Assembly (NCBI RefSeq): GCF_000315625.1
Contig: NW_005434560.1
Coordinates: 198,077 to 241,919, forward strand
Reading direction: 5' to 3'
From: Guillardia theta CCMP2712
Lineage: Eukaryota > Cryptophyceae > Pyrenomonadales > Geminigeraceae
DNA length: 43,843 nt
Shown here: positions 20,728-28,358 of the stretch, in pieces
Layout of the letters: the number at the start of each line of letters is the position of its first letter
Numbering within the stretch: the stretch's first letter is position 1
Position numbers and translations under genes: made by a program
Notes under the pieces: generated by a model
Seen by the model: only the letters and a program-made list of their open reading frames with translations
The model's database searches: none
What the model was told of the DNA's origin: nothing

Positions 20728-21048
20728 ATGATTGCCCTTCTATCGTATGCAATACCTGTTTTCCTTGTCAGTATGGGATCAGTGTCCCTCATCATATGCG
20801 TGCAGGCGATCAGGCTCATGATACCTTTCGTTGAAGATCGTGACGAGCTCCTGACCGATCAGAAGGAGCTGCCATCCTGGCCCGTGTTCTCGGCCGGCGG
20901 TTGTGCCATCGATATTGGAGTTATCGGTTCGTCTAAGGATGAGATGCTTATTACATCGGTCGATTCACCTGCATGCGTGAGGGATGACACCGTCGCGGAT
21001 GTTTCGGAAACGGGAGGTTCGCAGTTCGAAGACGCGTTGGAGCCCTGA
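20728..21048 (+). CDS. small membrane protein with acidic tail
   Basis: The first ATG gives 106 residues, beginning with a hydrophobic segment (MIALLSYAIPVFLVSMGSVS and on, about residues 1-32) and continuing into an acidic, Ser-rich tail. A TTATAAGAG sequence lies at 20671-20679. The 3' half overlaps the convergent gene at 20859-21497 by 190 nt, so at least one of the two frames may be partly fortuitous. No family recognised. Confidence 0.4.
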   Translation: MIALLSYAIPVFLVSMGSVSLIICVQAIRLMIPFVEDRDELLTDQKELPSWPVFSAGGCAIDIGVIGSSKDEMLITSVDSPACVRDDTVADVSETGGSQFEDALEP

Positions 21049-21497
21049 TCGGTGAATGAAAAATCCATCGTCTGCTCGTGTGTGACCGTGTCACGATCGC
21101 TCATATCCTCCACGCTGCTGATGTCATCATCCGCCTCGACCCCACCGCCATCGTCATCCTCTACCACTTCTCCTTGGAGATCATCCTCGCTCTCTTCGGA
21201 ATTCTGGTCGTACCGGAAGAATCCGCCCCCCTTCTTACCCGGGTAGTAGTCTGAGTCGTAACTCGCTTCGCTGATTCCTTCCTCCTCATCCTCCTCCTCC
21301 TCCTCCTCTTCCTCCTCTAATGACTGATCTTCATTCACGTCCGGATGCAAGGCAACATCCCTCGTGATCTCATCGTTCAGTGTCCTCGCTGCCTGCTGGA
21401 AGCGGGAGCTGCGCTCGTCCAGCTCCTCCCACTCGTAAACCTCCCTCACCCGGTTCAAAGCCTCCTGGACGCATCTCCGTTTTGGCCTCTCGCTCAT
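20859..21497 (-). CDS. acidic, disordered protein
   Basis: A 212-residue product. The N-terminus is helical and charged (RPKRRCVQEALNRVREVYEW), followed by a run of Glu (residues about 61-73), a basic Gly patch (PGKKGGGFFRYD) and a long acidic Ser/Asp tail. The composition suits a nuclear or chromatin-binding regulator, but nothing specific is recognisable. AATAAAAAAG lies about 50 nt upstream. The 3' part overlaps the convergent small membrane protein gene by 190 nt. Confidence 0.55.
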   Translation of the reverse strand: MSERPKRRCVQEALNRVREVYEWEELDERSSRFQQAARTLNDEITRDVALHPDVNEDQSLEEEEEEEEEDEEEGISEASYDSDYYPGKKGGGFFRYDQNSEESEDDLQGEVVEDDDGGGVEADDDISSVEDMSDRDTVTHEQTMDFSFTDQGSNASSNCEPPVSETSATVSSLTHAGESTDVISISSLDEPITPISMAQPPAENTGQDGSSF

Positions 21498-21559
21498 CCT
21501 CTACGCTCACAGCCGTCGCAGTTCACGAGTTGATCCCTTGGATCTTTTTTATTTCCCGT

Positions 21560-21916
21560 CTACGCTGAATGGATAGATAAGCAGACCTGGCAGGGCTCGT
21601 TGATGGGAACGTGGATCCTGTCCTCTCCCCGCACATGTACGAACAGCATTCTTCCATTGGACAGGATGTAATGGTCCTGCAGCGCACTCCTGTCCTGCTT
21701 CTCCACCGGGGGTGGCTTTCCTGGGAATGCGTAGCCGTTGCACCTCGCTTTCCCCTTCATCTCTCTGCAGGTCACGCCGGAGCGCACGAGAGAGTGGCAT
21801 TTGTCGCCAAGGTAATGGCCGCACGACCAGCACACGATTGGATCGGGCATCCAGTTCAGGTGCCAAACGTCGAGTAGATCATCGCTGGGGGCGAAGCTCC
21901 TTTTGGGTGGAGGCAT
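21560..21916 (-). CDS. small Cys-rich protein, possible RPB10-like zinc ribbon
   Basis: 118 residues with seven Cys: C29, C32, C40, C50, C59, C109 and C112. The segment PIVCWSCGHYLGDK (26-39) strongly recalls the opening of the RNA polymerase subunit RPB10 (P-x-x-C-x-x-C-G, then G-x-K). The later RPB10 signature RYCCRRM is not present; YILSNGRMLFVHV is in a similar place, and a second CxxC (109-112) could complete a zinc site. RPB10 is about 65-80 residues, shorter than this. It may be a divergent RPB10 or an unrelated zinc-binding protein. Its ATG lies within a few bases of non-coding sequence and no TATA box is clear. Confidence 0.5.
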   Translation of the reverse strand: MPPPKRSFAPSDDLLDVWHLNWMPDPIVCWSCGHYLGDKCHSLVRSGVTCREMKGKARCNGYAFPGKPPPVEKQDRSALQDHYILSNGRMLFVHVRGEDRIHVPINEPCQVCLSIHSA

Positions 21917-22283
21917 GGCGGTGATTATGGAAGCCTGGTTGAACTCCTCGATCCATGGGCATCAAAAAAAAGCATAGATGAGGTGTGCACCGATGCGTTA
22001 CCTATGCGATGGTCAAGGTATGATCAGAAGAGAGAAGCTTGTCGATATGGTATGGGATGTACTGGAGGAGTCGAGCCTGATTTTGATATGGGTTGGTATG
22101 TGGAATGTCCTTTGTATAGTGTTCGACGACACATCCATCAGCATGAACATAGCACTGAGCATGGTGGGTTTTTTTGTTCGCTCTGTCCTTGTTGTTGCGA
22201 ATGAGAACGCAACGCGGTGAGATTGTTTTTTTTTTGATTTCGTAGGGATAGGGTGTGGGCATCGGCCGATACGTCCGTGATCA
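21917..22283. other. intergenic region, one weak small ORF
   Basis: This divergent spacer separates the 21916 and 22284 genes. It contains A and T homopolymers near 21966 and 22225. A plus-strand frame 21978-22220 (80 codons, two hydrophobic stretches including LILIWVGMWNVLCIVF) is possible but lacks a clear promoter; the minus strand also has an open frame. I do not commit to either. Confidence 0.35.
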
Positions 22284-23306
22284 ATGCTGAGATGGTCGGA
22301 GCTCAATGCCGCCGTCGAGAAGGCAATGGACCCAAACGGCGAGGGTGGGGAGATTCCGGAGGGCATGAATATCAGCGACATGATGCAAGAATGGCTGACG
22401 CAGACGGATCCAAAAGAGAAGGCGACGAGCGAGGCGGTCTTGAACCGCATGCATGCGCAGGGAAGCGTACTGGCGCGCATGGCGTACCTGGCCTTGGAGG
22501 TCGATGCAAGGAAGGTGCAGGATGTAGTCCCGGGATGCAAGGAGCTGGAGCTCTCGGAGGAGCCGGTGGATGCGATGGGATGGAAGGAGTTGAGCCAGGC
22601 CATGGACAACGTGCAGATAAACTGGGGAAAAGTCTCCTCCCTGCCTGGGGTGAAGGATCTGTGCTGGAAGCTGTTCGCTCGCTTCGGATACTTCGCGGGG
22701 TACGCCTTTGGCGACGGGGAGGATGGCATCGACATCGTACACGACCGCGAGCCCTGCGCGGATGGTCATAGACTCTCTGACCTGGCAAAGCAGCAGGCGC
22801 TCGACGCCTTCTTCTGCATGTTCCGCTACCTGTGGCTCGTGGCAAGGCAGCAGCCCGTGCAGGAGCAAGGCCCGGAGTTGGACCTCAGGACGTTCCACTT
22901 CGAGGCGGCGACCGACACTTACCATGAGACGACCATGCACGACGATGTTCACATAGGCGCGCTTTTGCAATACATGCACCGTTTCTCAGGGCTCTTCCAC
23001 TCCGTCAGCCAGGCCGTTTACTACCATCACCCAACTTACTCCCGAAGGCGCGCCCCGATGTCGATGGGTGCGCTCTCCGAGGAGGGGAGGTCCGCGGCCG
23101 ACTGGATCCCCGTCCTGCGGCAGCTCTACCCGCAGTTGCAACTCTTCTACGAGTCATGCGACCTGCGGACTTTGCCCCCGGACGGATGGTGCTGGCTGCA
23201 CGCCCCGGGCAGGGTGTGGCTCGTCGGGCCCCATACGGCGGTTCACTGGGACCCTTCCCCCGTCAAGCTACTCGGGGTGTACCTCCGCGCCAACCCTGGA
23301 ACGTAA
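22284..23306 (+). CDS. soluble protein of unknown function
   Basis: 340 residues, predicted mostly helical and without signal peptide or membrane segments. The N-terminal third is acidic (NGEGGEIPEGMNISDMMQEW). The C-terminal part is rich in aromatic residues (GWCWLHAPGRVWLVGPHTAV). GC-rich codons and a clean single frame support it as a real gene. No family recognised. The next gene on the same strand begins 68 nt after its stop. Confidence 0.65.
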   Translation: MLRWSELNAAVEKAMDPNGEGGEIPEGMNISDMMQEWLTQTDPKEKATSEAVLNRMHAQGSVLARMAYLALEVDARKVQDVVPGCKELELSEEPVDAMGWKELSQAMDNVQINWGKVSSLPGVKDLCWKLFARFGYFAGYAFGDGEDGIDIVHDREPCADGHRLSDLAKQQALDAFFCMFRYLWLVARQQPVQEQGPELDLRTFHFEAATDTYHETTMHDDVHIGALLQYMHRFSGLFHSVSQAVYYHHPTYSRRRAPMSMGALSEEGRSAADWIPVLRQLYPQLQLFYESCDLRTLPPDGWCWLHAPGRVWLVGPHTAVHWDPSPVKLLGVYLRANPGT

Positions 23307-23374
23307 TCTTTTGCCGTCGGGTAGGAGATTTAAGTGGGTCGTGCACCCCGCGTGCAAACAGGGCCCTGTGCGAC

Positions 23375-24901
23375 ATGGCCGACCGGAGACTTAACCCCAG
23401 ACAGACCATTGACACAGAGGAGGAGTACTTGGCCGAAATACATAGAGTCAATTTGAGTTTGGATGAATATGAAAAGGATATGAACAATGTATTGACTAAT
23501 GCAGAAAGACATGCTCTTTTGTTAAGAATTGATGATGTGGTGAGGAGAGCAATTGATTTGATTCAAACGGATAAATGGAATAACGTAGAATGTCAAAAGG
23601 CCAGGGATGATCTGTCGGATCGAGTAAATAGAATTTATCAAGCTGTACAAAAATTCATTGCACAATCGGGTGGGATCCAACCGGATGACCAGCCAGGAAG
23701 CAATGGATCAGACATGGGAAGAGATGGAGAAATGCAAAAAAAGATGAGATATATGGAGGATGAGATTAAAGCGTTGCATGGAGTTTTGAAGCATGTCACT
23801 GATACAATGGGCATGCTTTTGAATCATGATGTAGCAGGTGAATTGCGCCAAGTACGGGACAATTATCGGAGGAACAACATTGAAGTCAGGGAATTGATCC
23901 AAGATATAGATAGACTGAATGCTCAGCTCAGCGATAGGACGAAACATTATGATGATTTGTTTCGTGAATTGGGTAGAAGAATTGCATACCTTGAAACATC
24001 TCAATTCTCCAGGAAATCAAGTCGAAATACAAATATTGTCCAAACACAAGAAAATCGAGACAATGACGCTTTAATTCAAGAGTTGATGCGCCGTCAAGAG
24101 CATCAGAATGCTACAATCTTTGAAATGATGGAGAGAGAGAAAATAATGAATCAACAAATCGTTGAGATGGAGAGACTTTGTGGCGGTGTAATGGATCTTG
24201 TGACGGTGGGGGGTGGTAAGCGTACACTTCCTGCAGCTCATAGGCATGTACCTCGAATACTTGATGGCAACGAATCACACGGCGCTATACCAGATTGGGT
24301 CTATAGACCAGATCGTGGTAATATGGACCTTCCACGTCATGTTTATGAGCAGCACAAGCCAATGCCACGTATTCAGGATTCTAGGCGTCACGGACATGGT
24401 GCTGAGTACGGTAATCCTGAAAGCTCTTTGCTGTTGCCTCACAAGGTGCGAGAAAAGTCAACAGAACCTTTTAAGGAGGAAGAAGAAGAAGAGGAAAAGG
24501 AAGCTGCCATGGACGAATCAAGGCATGGAAGGAGGGTCAAGTTCCCTTCTGACAGCCATTTGCACAAGTCCCATCACTATGATAGATTTTCCACCAGCGA
24601 CGAAATAGTAGATAAGCTGCGTCGCATGCGACAAGAGGTCATGGAGGCTACAGGTATTTTCAAGAAACACTGGCAGGGAGAAAGTGAGGCTACAGGTACT
24701 GTGAAGAAACACTGTGATTTGAAACCGGCGAGTAAGGGCGATGGTTCAGATATGTGGGAACTAGATTGCCCGGCACCCTTTGGTTGCCTTGGCACGAGTG
24801 CTGATATTGATCCGGTGAGCGATGGGGTGGATAGTCTTGACGTCGAGGTAAGACGTTTACATACCTTTGCCACAAAGCTGGACAAGTCACATGAGGTATG
24901 A
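23375..24901 (+). CDS. coiled-coil protein, AT-rich gene
   Basis: The ATG at 23375 follows ATTTAAG at 23328-23334 and gives 508 residues. Residues about 1-280 are a series of coiled coils (YLAEIHRVNLSLDEYEKDMN, ELIQDIDRLNAQLSDRTKHY). The C-terminal half is disordered with a Glu run, His/Arg patches and a tandem duplication (EATGIFKKHW and EATGTVKKHC). Codon use is markedly AT-rich from about 23400 to 24700, unlike adjacent genes. It probably has a structural or scaffolding role; no family recognised. Its stop overlaps the ATG of the frame at 24891. Confidence 0.65.
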   Translation: MADRRLNPRQTIDTEEEYLAEIHRVNLSLDEYEKDMNNVLTNAERHALLLRIDDVVRRAIDLIQTDKWNNVECQKARDDLSDRVNRIYQAVQKFIAQSGGIQPDDQPGSNGSDMGRDGEMQKKMRYMEDEIKALHGVLKHVTDTMGMLLNHDVAGELRQVRDNYRRNNIEVRELIQDIDRLNAQLSDRTKHYDDLFRELGRRIAYLETSQFSRKSSRNTNIVQTQENRDNDALIQELMRRQEHQNATIFEMMEREKIMNQQIVEMERLCGGVMDLVTVGGGKRTLPAAHRHVPRILDGNESHGAIPDWVYRPDRGNMDLPRHVYEQHKPMPRIQDSRRHGHGAEYGNPESSLLLPHKVREKSTEPFKEEEEEEEKEAAMDESRHGRRVKFPSDSHLHKSHHYDRFSTSDEIVDKLRRMRQEVMEATGIFKKHWQGESEATGTVKKHCDLKPASKGDGSDMWELDCPAPFGCLGTSADIDPVSDGVDSLDVEVRRLHTFATKLDKSHEV

Positions 24902-25081
24902 TTTGGCCCTGGATATGAACTGGGTGTCTTCCGGGATGAGCCTTGGCAGGTGGACATTCCTTATCGTCCTGGATATCTGTATCGACAGGAAGATTGCAAA
25001 CAGCTGCAGAGCGAAGATGGTGAGGAGGAACGCCAGTAGAAAACGCCTTGCGGCCTGCGTGGCCTTTGGTGCCATACCCAT
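24887..25081 (-). CDS. alternative small membrane protein on the minus strand
   Basis: 64 residues from the ATG at 25081, with one membrane segment (FLLAFLLTIFALQLFAIFLS). The ATTTATA complement of the TATAAAT at 25104-25110 lies 22 nt upstream, so that box could drive this frame as well as the plus-strand gene at 25138. It would end 15 nt inside the convergent 23375 gene. Confidence 0.35.
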   Translation of the reverse strand: MGMAPKATQAARRFLLAFLLTIFALQLFAIFLSIQISRTIRNVHLPRLIPEDTQFISRAKSYLM

Positions 25082-25133
25082 TGTCTTTATTCTTGTTTGT
25101 TCGTATAAATGCCGATGTTTAGCCCGCGTGTAA
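24891..25133 (+). CDS. possible small membrane protein overlapping the previous stop
   Basis: The ATG sits in ATGAGGTATGA, an 11-nt overlap with the stop of the 23375 gene. It encodes 80 residues with one C-terminal membrane segment (AACVAFGAIPIVFILVCSYK). A competing minus-strand frame covers the same DNA and also has a membrane segment, so strand choice is uncertain. Confidence 0.35.
   Translation: MRYDLALDMNWVSSGMSLGRWTFLIVLDICIDRKIANSCRAKMVRRNASRKRLAACVAFGAIPIVFILVCSYKCRCLARV
25104..25110 (+). promoter_or_regulatory. TATA box of the 25138 gene
   Basis: TATAAAT 27 nt before the ATG at 25138. On the other strand it lies upstream of the minus frame starting at 25081. Confidence 0.6.
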
Positions 25134-25137
25134 TTCC

Positions 25138-25479
25138 ATGTCAGTGGACGGTGACAGTAGCACACATGAGAGGCTTGACTATCTCATGAGTCATATCATG
25201 GATATCAAGGAGTTTGATCTACTGATCAATGACAAAGTGAAGGATATGAGCGAAAGACTAGACGAGTTGACGCGTATGTACGGCGTTGTCGAGGGATTCG
25301 TCGACGATTTCAACAGTCAGATATATGAAGTTGAGGACAGACTTGGAAAGGTCGAGAAGCTCCTTGTCTTGGTGGAGAGGCGAGTGACGTTGTACACCGG
25401 CAAGGTGGACAGGGAGGTGGATCAGCTTGATACGGAGATTGAAGCTTTGCACGAGCAGGCTTTGAACCTGGTTCACTGA
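25138..25479 (+). CDS. small coiled-coil protein
   Basis: 113 residues, almost entirely amphipathic helix with heptad spacing (YLMSHIMDIKEFDLLINDKV, then VEDRLGKVEKLLVLVERRV). No signal peptide or Cys pairs. A TATAAAT box precedes it. The 3' end overlaps the convergent membrane protein gene by 7 nt. It is likely an oligomerising structural protein; the function cannot be stated. Confidence 0.6.
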   Translation: MSVDGDSSTHERLDYLMSHIMDIKEFDLLINDKVKDMSERLDELTRMYGVVEGFVDDFNSQIYEVEDRLGKVEKLLVLVERRVTLYTGKVDREVDQLDTEIEALHEQALNLVH

Positions 25480-26156
25480 TGTCTGAGGAGTGTGTCCATG
25501 CTCTTCTTCCTGTCTTCGGTGTCATAGTCTTCGTTGGGTGCGTGGTGTGATGCATCCTCGGTTTCGTCGTCGTGCTTCACGGCCACGCTGGAGAGCACGT
25601 TGCCCGGCTGCGGCGTGGGAAGCCCGTGGGCGGTGTGGTGGGTGGAGTCGGACTTTATCCATGCGGAGTATCTCTCCGGGTCTACGACCTTGCCTTTCAT
25701 GAAGGCTATGCTGGTGTACACGTTCACGAGGAGGTCGGCGACGATGCGGATGATCAGGAAGTCCACCTGGGAGAGCATGACGAAGAGAGCGAAGACGCTC
25801 ATGATGCAGCAGTAGAGCGTCCAGACCTGGGTGATCAGGATGCACATGGTCTTGGAGTAGGGGAGGAACTTGGTCTTGTGGTCCTGGATTGTGTTCTGGA
25901 TCCACGGCATGATGGCGTCCCCCACGAAGGCGTTGATGGATGTGGAGACAAAGGTGAAGACGGCGATGCAGCTCCACTTGTACCATGTGTCGAGCTCCAC
26001 CCCCATCACCTTGGAGTGCTTCCCGGGTCCGAGCTTCATGAAATGGGAGTCCATCACCCCGAGCTCTGAGAAGATGCCGAGCACCATGCTCATCCAGGTC
26101 ATCAGGAGGACGCAGGTCAGCCTCTTGTCCTCGAAGAACCTGTTGATAACCTCCAT
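25473..26156 (-). CDS. four-span membrane protein
   Basis: 227 residues with membrane segments near 15-35, 61-82, 104-128 and 131-150, then a polar His/Asp-rich tail. Notable inter-helix motifs are DAIMPWIQNTIQDHKTKFLP with YSK following, and SQVDFLIIRIVADLLVNVYT; the charged pattern within and between helices suggests a conserved family, but I cannot name it. A GATATAGT box lies at 26188-26194, 31 nt before the ATG. It is transcribed divergently from the gene at 26274 across a 117-nt spacer holding both TATA boxes. Confidence 0.65.
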   Translation of the reverse strand: MEVINRFFEDKRLTCVLLMTWMSMVLGIFSELGVMDSHFMKLGPGKHSKVMGVELDTWYKWSCIAVFTFVSTSINAFVGDAIMPWIQNTIQDHKTKFLPYSKTMCILITQVWTLYCCIMSVFALFVMLSQVDFLIIRIVADLLVNVYTSIAFMKGKVVDPERYSAWIKSDSTHHTAHGLPTPQPGNVLSSVAVKHDDETEDASHHAPNEDYDTEDRKKSMDTLLRHQ

Positions 26157-26186
26157 CCCTGACGCTCTGGCGCACGCAGTGGGTTA

Positions 26187-26194
26187 ACTATATC
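26187..26194 (-). promoter_or_regulatory. TATA-like box of the 26156 gene
   Basis: Minus-strand GATATAGT about 31 nt before the ATG at 26156. Confidence 0.45.
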
Positions 26195-26238
26195 GGCGGC
26201 TCAGGGCAGACGAAACACGTCAGGTCCATGGTTGGTGG

Positions 26239-26246
26239 TTATTTAA
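26239..26246 (+). promoter_or_regulatory. TATA-like box of the 26274 gene
   Basis: TTATTTAA 27 nt before the ATG at 26274. Confidence 0.5.
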
Positions 26247-26273
26247 CCCCGGCTGCGCGGTGGGTGGCATGGT

Positions 26274-26588
26274 ATGCAGTGTGTGAGAGAGAAGTTGGTC
26301 AAGTTGAGGGACGAGCGTATCTTGGAGATCGGACGCACACTGGATTCGTTGGAGGAAGACTTCGGCTTTGACCTTACCGGGTACAGGGATGGGTTGCCGG
26401 AGCTCTTTCAGCTGAAGGATTATGGTGGCATGCCGCCCATATGGAACTTCGTCATATCCCTCATGCCCTCCGGCAGGGAGGAAGAACCACCGGAAGAAGG
26501 GCTGGCGGTGACAGTGAACGACTTTATAGATGACGTGGATGTCCTTATGAAGATCAACAGGGATATTTCGAAGGAGGGATTAAACTAG
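26274..26588 (+). CDS. small soluble protein, unknown
   Basis: 104 residues, acidic, with helical N-terminus (REKLVKLRDERILEIGRTL) and a C-terminal helix (VNDFIDDVDVLMKINRDI). No domain recognised. Its TAG stop overlaps the stop of the convergent gene at 26585 within the bases CTAG, leaving no intergenic space. Confidence 0.55.
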   Translation: MQCVREKLVKLRDERILEIGRTLDSLEEDFGFDLTGYRDGLPELFQLKDYGGMPPIWNFVISLMPSGREEEPPEEGLAVTVNDFIDDVDVLMKINRDISKEGLN

Positions 26589-27157
26589 CTTTCCACCCTA
26601 GACTCTCTCTCGACCCTCTGCATGATCTCGTTCAGCGCCCTCCTTGGGATGTGGACAGAGCTGCAGACCCTCTGTATGATGACGTTGCAGATGTTGTCCC
26701 GCACCTCCTGCTTCATCCCGATCTTCTCCGAGTCCTTGGTAGCGTGGAAGAACTGGCATATCACCTCTGAGGTGTCGATGTAGGTCTTCGGCAGGGCACT
26801 GTTGAAGGTTGCCATACCACCTCCCCCCATCTGCGTGGAGAGGGAGGCGCAGCTCCTCTCTTGCATGTGCTGCAGGATATCGAGGAGGAAGGACTTCTGG
26901 TCCTCGTCCATGCAGAAGAAAGGGTAGATCGCCGTGTTGCAGTCCTGGAAGGGAGCGAGGCCGGTCTTGGTGATGTTGATCCTCACTGGCGTGGAGAGGA
27001 ACATGCAGATCGTGTGTGTTATGGGGTCATGTATGTCGGACGTGCAGGAGTTGCACATGTAGGAGAGCATGTTCCGTAGATACACCCCCCTCAAGAAGAG
27101 GGATTGGAACTGGGTAAGTATGCTCTCCTCGGTAATGTCATTGCCTCCGCTCTCCAT
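26585..27157 (-). CDS. soluble Cys-containing protein, unknown
   Basis: 190 residues, with no membrane segment. Cys residues cluster in the first half (MCNSC, THTICMF, DCNTAIYPFFC), so a metal site or disulphides are possible. The C-terminus is charged and helical (RRALNEIMQRVERE). TAATAAAC at 27186-27193 lies 28 nt before the ATG. It converges with the 26274 gene with overlapping stops. No family recognised. Confidence 0.6.
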   Translation of the reverse strand: MESGGNDITEESILTQFQSLFLRGVYLRNMLSYMCNSCTSDIHDPITHTICMFLSTPVRINITKTGLAPFQDCNTAIYPFFCMDEDQKSFLLDILQHMQERSCASLSTQMGGGGMATFNSALPKTYIDTSEVICQFFHATKDSEKIGMKQEVRDNICNVIIQRVCSSVHIPRRALNEIMQRVERESRVES

Positions 27158-27185
27158 TCTGGTATCGGTCGTGAATCTTTCCGTC

Positions 27186-27193
27186 GTTTATTA
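27186..27193 (-). promoter_or_regulatory. TATA-like box of the 27157 gene
   Basis: Minus-strand TAATAAAC 28 nt before the ATG. Confidence 0.45.
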
Positions 27194-27222
27194 CCGAAGG
27201 GGAAGATAGATACAAATAAGAT

Positions 27223-27438
27223 CTAGATAGACTCGCTTATCCAGAAGATCTTTTTGATGATTTCTGTTGGAAGGTCACTGAAGACGGCTGCTTTTACCCC
27301 CCTCTTCCGGCAAAGCTTCATTCCATAGACGAAAGACTGTATCTTTGACAAATGCCTGTAACCTTGCACCTGGAAATCGATCTTGTACCAAAAATGGCGC
27401 AGATCCGAATCTATGCCAAAGTCTCTGCACAGCTCCAT
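27223..27438 (-). CDS. small protein with C-terminal F-box-like motif
   Basis: 71 residues from the only ATG; the frame upstream is open to the stop of the previous gene 42 nt earlier. The C-terminus FSDLPTEIIKKIFWI resembles the first part of an F-box (LPxEI...I), which would recruit an SCF ubiquitin ligase. The motif ends the protein, and a full F-box needs about 40 residues, so the helix bundle is incomplete. It may be a truncated F-box protein or a coincidental match. No clear TATA box; possibly read through from the 27996 gene. Confidence 0.4.
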   Translation of the reverse strand: MELCRDFGIDSDLRHFWYKIDFQVQGYRHLSKIQSFVYGMKLCRKRGVKAAVFSDLPTEIIKKIFWISESI

Positions 27439-27477
27439 CAGATCATCGAAGTACTCTGAAGTCTCGGGCGCGATGTG

Positions 27478-27996
27478 CTAGGTGAGGCTGACAGGGTCGT
27501 TTTTGTACATGGCGACCTGCTTCGACCGCTCAATGTGGCAGAGCGACATCTGCCTGTTCCAATCGTTCGCCGCGATGGTGGACGTGAACGCCGTGTCGTT
27601 GCAGTAGTAATACGTATAGGGCCTCTGCCCGGCAAAAGATGGGCTGTCGAAACTCAGGGGCAAGGGGGCGACGGGCATGTAGCTGGATGTCCCACCCACG
27701 GTGGTCTTCAGCACGCTCGTCTCACCGAAGAGTGTCACACGCTGGCTGCCGATGGGCTGGCCATAGACGTTGGTGTACAAAGACTTGAAGATCGGGAACC
27801 GCATGCTGCCAGAGTTGTACCCAAACTCGATCACGTGCACCGAGAAGATGACGAGGAAGGAGAACGCCAGGCTGAACTGGATAATGAAGCTCACCATGAA
27901 GACATAGTTATCCCAGGAGGTATGCATCCAACTCGACCTTTTCTCACTGTCTTGGCTGCTCGCCGCATACGCCGGACCACTTGATCTTTCCGCCAT
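27478..27996 (-). CDS. single-pass membrane protein
   Basis: The frame opens at 28026, but that ATG lies inside the TATA-like CATATAAATG, so I take the next ATG at 27996, giving 172 residues. A polar N-terminal region is followed by one membrane segment (MVSFIIQFSLAFSFLVIFSV, about residues 33-56) and a C-terminal domain of about 110 residues rich in Tyr, Ser and Pro with two or three Cys (YYYCNDTAF, SLCHIE). A type II surface protein is likely. No family recognised. Confidence 0.6.
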   Translation of the reverse strand: MAERSSGPAYAASSQDSEKRSSWMHTSWDNYVFMVSFIIQFSLAFSFLVIFSVHVIEFGYNSGSMRFPIFKSLYTNVYGQPIGSQRVTLFGETSVLKTTVGGTSSYMPVAPLPLSFDSPSFAGQRPYTYYYCNDTAFTSTIAANDWNRQMSLCHIERSKQVAMYKNDPVSLT

Positions 27997-28023
27997 GCCT
28001 TTTTGATGCCCGTCCGCGCTCGA

Positions 28024-28033
28024 CATTTATATG
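28024..28033 (-). promoter_or_regulatory. TATA box deciding the 27996 start
   Basis: Minus-strand CATATAAATG lies 27 nt before the ATG at 27996. The box contains the upstream in-frame ATG, which is therefore unlikely to be in the mRNA body. Confidence 0.6.
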
Positions 28034-28076
28034 GTTCAGTCTCTGGAAAAAAATCCTGGGCATCTAGGCGAGGCAG

Positions 28077-28358
28077 TCACTGGGCCCCACAGAGGAGCAG
28101 GTCCGAGGAGAGCTCCGCACAGCCGCACCGGCAGAGGGGGAGGAGGAGGGCCTGGAACACCACGGAGGCGTTGGTGACGACGATGAATATCATCCACGCG
28201 ACGTACAAGAGCATGCCCTCGTGCTCCGGGATGGAAAATACCACCGAGAAGCTAGTCGCGCTGTGAGGGTTGTGTGTGCAGATGATGTCGACGTCGGGGT
28301 ACCGATCCTTGACCCTGTCGTGCATGTCGCCGTTCCACTCCTCGTAGTCAGTCAGCAT
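28077..28358 (-). CDS. small single-pass membrane protein
   Basis: 93 residues from the ATG at 28358, which lies in ATGCTGACTGA, an 11-nt overlap with the stop of the upstream gene on the same strand. An acidic N-terminal half (DYEEWNGDMHDRVKDRYPDV) is followed by a membrane segment (MLLYVAWMIFIVVTNASVVF) and a Cys-rich end (PLCRCGC). There is no separate TATA box, so it may be co-transcribed and translated by reinitiation. The same overlap pattern occurs at 24891. Confidence 0.5.
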   Translation of the reverse strand: MLTDYEEWNGDMHDRVKDRYPDVDIICTHNPHSATSFSVVFSIPEHEGMLLYVAWMIFIVVTNASVVFQALLLPLCRCGCAELSSDLLLCGAQ

